Below the pieces are notes generated by a model. The model was given only the letters and a program-made list of their open reading frames with translations. It was not told the DNA's origin and ran no database searches. 10,233 nt of DNA, taken from NCBI GenBank assembly GCA_023818865.1, contig JAMWDF010000073.1:1-10233 (forward strand), read 5' to 3'. A program made the position numbers and the translations under genes. Below are positions 1-6,002 of this stretch, piece after piece. The stretch's first letter is position 1. The number at the start of each line of letters is the position of its first letter. This DNA comes from Candidatus Omnitrophota bacterium. GTDB lineage: Bacteria; Ratteibacteria; UBA8468; B48-G9; DSTR01.

Positions 1-339
1 CTCTGTAAAAAGGGCTGTCCAACCAAAGAGCCATGCGTGATGCTTCAGAAATATTCCGAGCACCTGGAAGAAAAACTCCATCCTCCAGAAGGCGAGTACT
101 ACACTATTCCTCTGGGATGTCTGATTGCCGCCAGTCGCTTTAATCTTCTGGCCGCCGGAAGATGTGTCTCTGCCAATCCTAAGGCAATGGCCGCTATCAG
201 GGTGATGGCTCCCTGTATGGCGATGGGTCAGGCAGCCGGGGTGGCGGCGGCATTGGCCAGCAGGTTAAAGGCAAGAGTGAAAGACTTACCGGTGGAAATG
301 GTTCAAAAAAAATTGAAGCAGCAAGGGGCACTGGTTTAG
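1..339 (+). CDS. FAD-dependent oxidoreductase, C-terminal fragment (5' end outside window)
   Basis: The reading frame is open from base 1 to a TAG at 337-339, so the gene starts upstream; 112 residues are visible. An in-frame GTG at 37 is not needed as a start. The visible part holds the C-terminal FAD-binding signature of FAD_oxidored-type flavoproteins (Pfam PF12831 group): an IPLG segment, then AAGRCVSA at about residues 51-58, then RVMAPCMAMGQAAGVAAALA at about 67-86. In this family these segments contact the flavin and close the Rossmann domain. Three cysteines lie within the first 12 visible residues, too few to claim an Fe-S site. The substrate cannot be told. The stop overlaps the stop of the convergent minus-strand gene by 4 bases, leaving no room for a terminator between them. 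Confidence 0.88.
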   Translation, partial: LCKKGCPTKEPCVMLQKYSEHLEEKLHPPEGEYYTIPLGCLIAASRFNLLAAGRCVSANPKAMAAIRVMAPCMAMGQAAGVAAALASRLKARVKDLPVEMVQKKLKQQGALV

Positions 340-1121
340 TCAGTCAATCTTTTTTCTCCGACCTGGCTGACCCATTCTCGGGCAAAGGCAACAGTTGGCA
401 GATGAAGGTCGCAAAGACAGCTGGCTAAGAAAATCAATCCTTCAATGAGACCAGAGCGGAGCCAGCGAAGGCCAAGTTCACACTGGGTCTCCATTTCCGA
501 TAGGGGAAGAGGCTGGTCGTCGCCATAATCCCACATGTAACAACCCAGAACAAACCGTTTCCTTGGAGCTAAAGCCACTGCCTGATGAAAGTTCTTTTCC
601 AGCGCCTTGAGATTTCTTGCCCGCCAGGTCCAAAGGGTGATAATATCAAACTCATCCAGATAGGCTTTGATATCGTCTCTTAGGTCCCGGTCCAAATAAA
701 GGACACACCAGAGGTTAATCTTTGGGGAAAAACTGTGAAGGGTCTGCCGGTACCCGCGCACCTGTTCCCTGGTCCACCGAGCTTTTCCCTCCTCAAAAAA
801 GTCGTCCATGATCGCCCCGGTTATATTGGGGAAAGACTGAGCTAAAGCCAGAACTTCTTTCAGGTCACTTTCCTGGCCATTGATGGTAGCGCCGCCAGCC
901 CCAGCGATTGACCAGACTACCTGTTTCAATTCCCGCAGACTTTCCGCCAGCGGTTCATAAGGCAAAGGAGGCCAGTCCCCATATCGCACAATAAGAATAT
1001 TGGGAGTGCCAAGGTATCTGGCTGCCTGGACTGGTTCAATCTTTGATTCTCCAGGCAGGTGGTAGTGAAGATGATGGTTTTTCTGCCCCCATAGCCAGAG
1101 TCGGTCCTTCACTTTTTCCAT
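336..1121 (-). CDS. Conserved protein with predicted TIM-barrel, glycosidase-like fold
   Basis: A 261-residue protein without signal peptide or membrane segment, so probably cytoplasmic. The ATG at 1121 is preceded by AGGAGG (on the minus strand) with 4 bases between. That site falls in the 12-base gap after the SDR stop, so the two genes form an operon. Strand and helix segments alternate as in a (beta/alpha)8 barrel. The likely strand ends carry NILIVRYGDW (41-50), VVWSIAGAGG (68-77), GAIMDDFF (102-109, acidic pair D106/D107), TLWTWRA (162-168) and GCYMWDYGD (193-201), followed by CELGLRWL (214-221). Acidic residues at strand ends are what retaining glycosidases use, so a sugar-active enzyme is my inference. 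I recall similar hypothetical proteins in other bacteria but know no characterised member, so the function is unknown. Confidence 0.85.
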   Translation of the reverse strand: MEKVKDRLWLWGQKNHHLHYHLPGESKIEPVQAARYLGTPNILIVRYGDWPPLPYEPLAESLRELKQVVWSIAGAGGATINGQESDLKEVLALAQSFPNITGAIMDDFFEEGKARWTREQVRGYRQTLHSFSPKINLWCVLYLDRDLRDDIKAYLDEFDIITLWTWRARNLKALEKNFHQAVALAPRKRFVLGCYMWDYGDDQPLPLSEMETQCELGLRWLRSGLIEGLIFLASCLCDLHLPTVAFAREWVSQVGEKRLTD

Positions 1122-1133
1122 GCTCCCTCCTGG

Positions 1134-1865
1134 TTAAATGATTTCGCTGGAAAAACGGCGGATCAGTATTTCATCGGTAGCAATCCTGGTTGGTTGCTGA
1201 AGAAGGAACATAACGGCCTGAGCCACCTCTTCTGGCTGGATTAAAGTTTCCGGAGGAATGTCTGGTCGGATGCGTTTGATGAACTCTGTATTGACCCCGC
1301 CAGGACAAACAAGATGGACCCGAATGCCCAAGGGTTGGCCTTCTATCGCTAAGACCTTGGTGAAGCCAACCAGAGCAAATTTGGAAGCGCAATAGGCAGC
1401 CTGATGCCGGTAACCCTTCTTCCCGGCCAAAGAGGCAATATTGATAATGCTACCTGCAATTTTCTTGTCTTTCATCACCTTGAGAACTTCCCGGCTGCAG
1501 AGAAAAGCCCCCCGAGCATTGGTGTTCATCATCAAGTCCCAATCCTGAACCGTGGTCTCAGGGATGGCCGCGGCATAGCCTACTCCAGCGTTATTCACCA
1601 GAATGTCTATGCGACCGAAACGTTTCACCACGCTTTGGACCATTTCTCTCACCTGTTTTTCTTCTATTACATCAGCCGGCAAGCACCAGGCCTTTCCCCC
1701 ATTTTTTTGAATGCTTGCTGCTACCAGCTGAAGTCTCGCTCTATCTCTAGCTACCAGGACTACCCACGCTTTGGCTTCAGCCAACTTTTTAGCAATAGCC
1801 GCGCCGATGCCACGGCTGGCTCCCGTGACAATGGCTACCTTCTCCTTGGTTTCTCCAATTTCCAT
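1134..1865 (-). CDS. Short-chain dehydrogenase/reductase (SDR), classical type
   Basis: A 243-residue classical SDR, NAD(P)(H)-dependent and cytosolic. In order it shows the cofactor glycine motif TGASRGIG (14-21), an Arg at the end of the second strand (R40) that suggests NADP(H), NNAG (91-94), catalytic Ser145, and YCASK with Tyr158 and Lys162. PGG follows, as is usual. The length fits the family norm of about 250. I chose the ATG at 1865 because it leaves 13 residues before the glycine motif, as is typical. The frame stays open to a TTG at 1931, which would add 22 residues of no family character and would place a strong hairpin (1893-1915) inside the coding sequence. No good Shine-Dalgarno precedes the ATG. 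Substrate is unknown; a sugar or 3-oxo compound is likely from the neighbours. It is the first gene of an operon with the barrel protein 12 bases downstream. Confidence 0.93.
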   Translation of the reverse strand: MEIGETKEKVAIVTGASRGIGAAIAKKLAEAKAWVVLVARDRARLQLVAASIQKNGGKAWCLPADVIEEKQVREMVQSVVKRFGRIDILVNNAGVGYAAAIPETTVQDWDLMMNTNARGAFLCSREVLKVMKDKKIAGSIINIASLAGKKGYRHQAAYCASKFALVGFTKVLAIEGQPLGIRVHLVCPGGVNTEFIKRIRPDIPPETLIQPEEVAQAVMFLLQQPTRIATDEILIRRFSSEII

Positions 1866-1892
1866 GGAAAAGTATCCAGACTGAAGCCTTAT

Positions 1893-1915
1893 CGGAGAGG
1901 CAAAATTCCTCTCCG
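1893..1915 (-). promoter_or_regulatory. Perfect 8-bp stem-loop in the SDR leader
   Basis: CGGAGAGG at 1893-1900 and CCTCTCCG at 1908-1915 are exact reverse complements around a 7-base A+T-rich loop. The element ends 27 bases before the chosen SDR start. No T-run follows on either strand, so it is not a rho-independent terminator. In the minus-strand transcript it would be a GC-rich leader hairpin that hides a GGAG-like sequence; in DNA it could be an operator. The role is inferred only. Confidence 0.5.
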
Positions 1916-1939
1916 CTACTATATCCTCCAACCACCAAT

Positions 1940-1968
1940 AGGATAATTCTTTCTGGGTTGTTAACCAA
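1940..1968 (-). promoter_or_regulatory. Weak candidate promoter for the SDR operon
   Basis: Read on the minus strand, TTGGTT (1963-1968) and TATCCT (1940-1945) are separated by 17 bases. They match the sigma-70 boxes at only 3 and 4 of 6 positions. Transcription would start near 1933, giving a leader of about 70 bases to the ATG at 1865 and including the hairpin. This is one of few candidates in the divergent gap and is a weak call. Confidence 0.2.
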
Positions 1969-2029
1969 ATTACTGGAAACAGCTGTTTTTTTCTGATAAA
2001 CTAATGGTCACCCACTTTTGTGGAGCTGA

Positions 2030-2938
2030 ATGATGAATTTTCAAAGCAAAGAAATCAGGCTCAATCTTATTTCCTTAATCGGCAGCCTGACACTTTTTTT
2101 AGCAACCGCAGGGGTAGGTCTGACGATTGACTCCATTGCCCTTCTGGTTGCTTCCAGTGCCCATCTGGTGGATGTCATTACCAGAATTTTCTACCACCGG
2201 GTGATTGTCACCCTTGACCGGGAGCCGAATGACCGCTACCAATTCGGTTTTTCTAAGTATGAACCGCTAACCGCTTTTCTTTCTGGTGTTCTGATTCTGG
2301 CTTTGTGTGCGGCAGGAGTTAAATACGCCATTCAGGACATCATCCATCCGGAGGAAGTAAAAAGTTACCAGGCTGGAGTTTATCTGGCAGTGATGACTAT
2401 GGTCATCAGTTTTATCCTGGTACCTGTCTTACGGAAAGCCAGCCAGAGGTTTCACTCAATGATTTTGGAGGTAAATGCGGTTGGATGGTTTAACGATGGA
2501 CTTTCATCTCTGGGCATTGCCGTTGGCTTTCTTCTTGCCTGGCAGTTTTCTCATTTGGGACAGAATCGGTGGGCGGCATATGTGGACCCAATGATGAGTC
2601 TTGTCCTAGCTGGTTTTCTGGTGGTGGAGCCAATAAGAATTGTTCGTTTCAGTATGGAGGACCTATTGGATGTTAACCCAGGAGGACTAACCATCTCTGA
2701 GGCGAGAGAACTGGCTGAAAGAGTGAGAAAAGAATTTAATTTAAGTGCTATCCGACGACTGCGGTTAAGAAGGGCTGGGAGAAGGATTTTTCTGGAAGTA
2801 GGCTTTACTACTAAACCGGAGATGCCCATAAAGGAAACAGCGAGGTTAAATCAGCGGATTGCGGAACTGTCAAAGGAAATCTTTCAGCGAGCAGATGTCA
2901 CTGTTTGTTTTTCCTGCCAGAAGGCGAAAAGTGAATAA
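2030..2938 (+). CDS. Cation diffusion facilitator (CDF) family membrane protein with degenerate metal sites
   Basis: A 302-residue inner-membrane protein with the CDF layout: hydrophobic segments at about 12-30, 35-57, 82-103, 115-133, 150-172 and 185-203, then a cytoplasmic alpha/beta domain from about 220. CDF proteins normally export Zn, Fe, Mn or Co by proton exchange. Aligned by eye with E. coli FieF (YiiP), the usual HxxxD or DxxxD of TM2 reads A44...D48 (His45 lies beside the site), and HxxxD of TM5 reads G152...D156. The TM2-TM3 loop has FGFSKYE where FGHGKAE is usual, and the cytoplasmic-domain histidines are also absent. The C-terminus carries a CxxC (C293, C296). Transport activity is therefore doubtful, or uses other ligands. 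Two tandem ATGs lie at 2030 and 2033; GGAG at 2022-2025 is better spaced (7 bases) for the second. The 3' end overlaps the next gene by 8 bases. Confidence 0.88.
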   Translation: MMNFQSKEIRLNLISLIGSLTLFLATAGVGLTIDSIALLVASSAHLVDVITRIFYHRVIVTLDREPNDRYQFGFSKYEPLTAFLSGVLILALCAAGVKYAIQDIIHPEEVKSYQAGVYLAVMTMVISFILVPVLRKASQRFHSMILEVNAVGWFNDGLSSLGIAVGFLLAWQFSHLGQNRWAAYVDPMMSLVLAGFLVVEPIRIVRFSMEDLLDVNPGGLTISEARELAERVRKEFNLSAIRRLRLRRAGRRIFLEVGFTTKPEMPIKETARLNQRIAELSKEIFQRADVTVCFSCQKAKSE

Positions 2939-4400
2939 TACTATTTCCCCAAGACTGGTATTAGGCAAAGGATTATTGCCTCACCAGATACCCCGGCAGA
3001 GATTTTTTCTGGAAGAATCTCTGCCGGAAAACTCTTTCAATGTTCAGCTGGTATATGGCCCAGTGGAAAAGCGGCAGGTAAATTTTGAAGGAAATCTTCC
3101 TGGTCAGGTAAGTACCTTTGCTTCCACCCTTCTTTCGCTGAGTAATGGCCGTTATCGTCTTTATGCTACCACCAGAGAATTCGGAGAAATTTCTATGGGT
3201 ATTTCTGTCTGGGAATCAGATGATGGTTTAACCTGGGAACCATCTCTTTTAGGTCAGAGAGAAGTTACCCATCAGCCTAGCAACTTGATTTTCTTTGAAG
3301 GGCTTGCGGGTAACCAGCTGGCTGTTGGTCAGCCTCAGATTGTTCCTCTCAGAGATGGTCGCTGGCGGATGTATTTCTGGAAGCATGGTGATAGCCAGGT
3401 GCGTTATCTGACTGCTGAAAGTGAAGATGGGTTACACTGGAGGGTGACCGGTGAACCAGTTCTTTATCATCCTGGGGATAAAGAGACCAGGGAAATAATG
3501 AGGGCCGGAGAGGAAACAGAATTTTCTGAGGAATACCTAGTCCGGAAGCGACTATTAACCAACGATGCTACCCATGTTTATTATAATTCCGTTCTTGACA
3601 GGTACGAATGCTATTCTGTCTGGCTTCATCCGGCGATTCCTGACCGCCGGGTAGAAACTGACAACTGTCCGGGAATGCACCGGCTGATTCACCGCCGGTT
3701 AAGCCAAGATGGACTGGCCTGGAGCGAACCGGAATTGCTGCTCATTCCTGATAGTAACGACCCCTGGGACCTGCAATTTTATTTCTTGGCAGTGCAAAGC
3801 TATCAAGATTTTCTGGTAGGTAGCTTAGGTTACTATCGAGTAGAAGAAGGGCAGCAAAGCATGGATACGGAACTGGGCTTTTCCTTTGACGGGGGCCGGA
3901 AATGGCATCGTCCGGTGAGAGGTGGTTTCATTCCCCGGTCTCATCCTGAGTCTAAATTGCTGGATACAGTTGGTATTTACGCCAGTAACACCTGGATTGA
4001 CACTGGTGAAGACTGGCTATGTCTATATACTGACACTGCTTTTCCTCATAATGCTAAGAAATGTTTAACAAAACCAGCCGCGGCTACCTTTAAGAAGGGA
4101 CGAATGGTGGGTGTCGCTGCTGGAGTCAACCCCGGTGGATTTCTCACTCCTCCTTTTTTCCCTACTACTTCGGAGCTCCGCCTTGATGCCAATATCAAGG
4201 GCTGGCTTCGGGCAGAACTATGTGATGGTTTTGGTAGAAAACTGCCGGGGTTTCACCTAATGGATTCCTTGATAATCCGGGGAGATAACCAAAACCATAT
4301 CCTCCGTTGGAAAACTGGCTTACCGACCCGCTATCTTTACCAGTGTGTCCGGATCAGGTTTGAGTTAGCTGATGGGGTGATTTATTCTTTTAGCTGGTAA
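2931..4400 (+). CDS. Beta-propeller glycosidase/sialidase-like protein (GH32/GH43-type fold)
   Basis: A 489-residue protein from GTG 2931, which has AAGG at 2921-2924 six bases upstream and lies inside the end of the CDF gene. ATG 2895 and an earlier ATG at 2859 are in frame, but the extra residues are basic and look like a shadow of the CDF frame. Blade-like units of beta strands each end in an Asp-box-like S-x-D-G-x-x-W: SDDGLTW (about 96-102), SEDGLHW (164-170), SQDGLAW (258-264) and SFDGGRKW (318-325). Such blades build the five-bladed propellers of GH32/43/68-type enzymes and the sialidase propellers. The last 85 or so residues (GGFLTPPF, then alternating strands with ELCDGFGRKLPG) look like the beta-sandwich that follows this kind of propeller. 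No signal peptide is seen, so it is probably intracellular. Substrate and catalytic residues are unassigned. It is likely co-transcribed and translationally coupled with the CDF gene. Confidence 0.85.
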   Translation: MNNTISPRLVLGKGLLPHQIPRQRFFLEESLPENSFNVQLVYGPVEKRQVNFEGNLPGQVSTFASTLLSLSNGRYRLYATTREFGEISMGISVWESDDGLTWEPSLLGQREVTHQPSNLIFFEGLAGNQLAVGQPQIVPLRDGRWRMYFWKHGDSQVRYLTAESEDGLHWRVTGEPVLYHPGDKETREIMRAGEETEFSEEYLVRKRLLTNDATHVYYNSVLDRYECYSVWLHPAIPDRRVETDNCPGMHRLIHRRLSQDGLAWSEPELLLIPDSNDPWDLQFYFLAVQSYQDFLVGSLGYYRVEEGQQSMDTELGFSFDGGRKWHRPVRGGFIPRSHPESKLLDTVGIYASNTWIDTGEDWLCLYTDTAFPHNAKKCLTKPAAATFKKGRMVGVAAGVNPGGFLTPPFFPTTSELRLDANIKGWLRAELCDGFGRKLPGFHLMDSLIIRGDNQNHILRWKTGLPTRYLYQCVRIRFELADGVIYSFSW

Positions 4401-4761
4401 ATTACCTCTATCATTTTTCTCACTGTTCTTACTGACTGACGGGAAGATTTTATGTGGGGCCAAAGTGAATTCCCACCGTGTATGGTCCAGTGAAATTTTG
4501 CTGAATAACTACTTTTAAATGTTCAAGTCAATTCAGACAACCTTTCCCGGGAATAGTGAAATAGAGAAACCGTTGGTCAGTTCTTGCCACGTCCTTGATA
4601 TGAAGATTGCCCGGAAATGGCAATGGGGTTAGATTCAAGAATACAAACGTCCTGTCTTATTTGTTTAATGGCGCTGATATTACTTCTCTTCCTTTTTTAT
4701 CTGCCGATGATAGAATACAACATGGCGTTTAGGTCAGCTAAGATATTCACCGGAGGAAAAT
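4401..4761. other. 361-base intergenic region with possible IS21-like end remnant and promoter
   Basis: No convincing gene lies here. Three related direct repeats start near 4453, 4479 and 4520 (see findings) and resemble the multiple terminal repeats of IS21-family elements; no transposase is present. An inverted repeat ATTGCC/GGCAAT lies at 4606-4611/4619-4624, and a 10-bp palindrome TTCCCGGGAA at 4544-4553. A 54-codon hydrophobic reading frame (4617-4781) overlaps the next gene start. An extended -10 promoter sits at 4708-4716. No terminator hairpin with a T-run follows the propeller gene. Confidence 0.5.
4708..4716 (+). promoter_or_regulatory. Candidate extended -10 promoter of the aminotransferase gene
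   Basis: TGATAGAAT fits the extended -10 pattern TGnTATAAT with one mismatch. No good -35 box is present at 16-18 bases upstream, which extended -10 promoters can do without. Transcription would begin near 4722-4724, leaving about 40 bases of leader that carry the strong ribosome binding site GGAGG at 4752-4756. Confidence 0.35.
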
Positions 4762-5982
4762 ATGGGAGGATTGGCGATTGATGGAGGTAGGCCAGTCAGA
4801 GATGTTAGTCAAAAGCCCTGGCCAGCCTGGCCGATTTTCGGAGAGCCAGAGAAAAGTAATCTTCTGGAAGTTTTTGAAAGCGGCCACTGGTTTTACGGGA
4901 AAAAAGTCAAGGAATTTGAAGAAAAATTTGCTACCTTCCAGGGCGCAAACTTTGGGGTGAGTTGTACCAACGGCACTGCAGCATTGGAGATGGCGCTTTA
5001 TGCCTGCGGGATCAAGGCCGGAGATGAGGTAATTATTCCTCCCTATTCCTTTATTGCCACGGCCAGTGCTGTGTTGAGAATGAACGGTGTTCCAATTTTT
5101 GCTGATATTAATCTGGAAACCTGCAATCTTGACCCAGAGGATACTGAAAGGAAGATTACGGAAAGGACAAGAGCCATTATTCCGGTCCATGTGGGTGGCT
5201 TACCGGCTGATATGGACGCCTTTAAGCTCATAGCTCAAAAATATCGGCTAAAACTGATTGAAGATGCCTGCCATAGCTGGGGTAGTCAGTGGAAAGGGAA
5301 AGGTACAGGCGCGCTGGGAGATTGCGGGGCTTTCAGTTTTCAGATGAGCAAGAACATTACCAGTGGAGAAGGCGGTATACTTCTCACTGAGCAGGAAGAG
5401 ATTGCAGATATTGCCAGGAGTTTTTCCAATTGTGGCCGAAGTAAAACTGGGCAGTGGTACCAACATGTGCTGGCTGGGACAAATCTGCGGTTAACGGAAC
5501 TGCAGGCCGCGATTCTTCTTGGCCAGTTGTCTAGGTTGAAGGAGCAGACTGAGCACCGGGAAAAAACTGCCAGAATTCTGGATGAGGCCTTGAAGAATGT
5601 TCCCGGGATTGAAACAATACCCAGCGATGAAAGGGTTACCAGGCGGTCTTACCATCTTTATATCTTTCGTTTCATTGGAGAAGACTGGAAGATCAGTCGG
5701 GATAGGTTTGTTGAGCTGCTTAACGCCGAAGGTATTCCAGCCAGTGCTGGGTACCCTCCGCTTTACCGAAATCCATTGTTTCAAGAAAAATCTCTAACCG
5801 CAGTTTGTTCCCTTTCCTGCCCTCGTTATGGAAGAACGATAAACTATACAAATGTCTTCTGTTCCCAAGCGGAGAAAGCCAGCTGGCAAACTGTCTGGTT
5901 ACCCCACTGGCTCCTTCTCGCGCCGGTTGAAGAGATGGCTGATGTAGTTGAAGCCATTAGGAAAATCCGAGCCTTTTTTTGA
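4762..5982 (+). CDS. DegT/DnrJ/EryC1/StrS-family PLP aminotransferase
   Basis: A 406-residue, full-length fold-type I PLP enzyme, cytosolic. Start ATG 4762 has GGAGG five bases upstream. Family marks in order: LAIDGGRPVR at the N-terminus, as in the AHBA-synthase and scyllo-inositol aminotransferase branches; the phosphate-binding NGTAALE (70-76); the PPYSF loop (93-97); IEDACHSWG, with D168 expected to pair with the pyridine nitrogen; and SKNITSGEGG with the Schiff-base lysine K197. The C-terminal small domain runs to the end. The family transfers an amino group, usually from Glu or Gln, to keto-sugars or keto-cyclitols; the exact substrate cannot be read. Insertions around 340-380 are not typical, but the frame is clean. 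The gene has its own leader and is convergent with the sulfatase, 20 bases apart. Confidence 0.95.
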   Translation: MGGLAIDGGRPVRDVSQKPWPAWPIFGEPEKSNLLEVFESGHWFYGKKVKEFEEKFATFQGANFGVSCTNGTAALEMALYACGIKAGDEVIIPPYSFIATASAVLRMNGVPIFADINLETCNLDPEDTERKITERTRAIIPVHVGGLPADMDAFKLIAQKYRLKLIEDACHSWGSQWKGKGTGALGDCGAFSFQMSKNITSGEGGILLTEQEEIADIARSFSNCGRSKTGQWYQHVLAGTNLRLTELQAAILLGQLSRLKEQTEHREKTARILDEALKNVPGIETIPSDERVTRRSYHLYIFRFIGEDWKISRDRFVELLNAEGIPASAGYPPLYRNPLFQEKSLTAVCSLSCPRYGRTINYTNVFCSQAEKASWQTVWLPHWLLLAPVEEMADVVEAIRKIRAFF

Positions 5983-6002
5983 CTTTTCTGGGGAGGATTG
6001 GC

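Noticed and set aside
1134..1931. The longer SDR version starting at TTG 1931.
   Set aside because: The extra 22 residues are not SDR-like, TTG is a rare start, and it would make the 8-bp hairpin coding; the ATG at 1865 gives the normal family length.
1404..1946. A 180-codon open frame on the + strand opposite the SDR gene.
   Set aside because: It lies antisense to a gene with all SDR motifs, and its translation shows no domain or ordered composition.
4544..4553. Palindrome TTCCCGGGAA as an operator.
   Set aside because: Ten bases, about 160 bases from the nearest plausible promoter and without neighbouring copies; it may well be chance.
4747..5190. A 147-codon minus-strand frame.
   Set aside because: It is antisense to the well-supported aminotransferase gene, which has a strong ribosome binding site and intact catalytic motifs.
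5937..5982. A seven-T run at 5974-5980 at the end of the aminotransferase gene, as a rho-independent terminator.
   Set aside because: The only upstream complementary pieces are 4-bp GGCT/AGCC arms with long loops, too weak for a terminator stem, and the run lies within the coding sequence.
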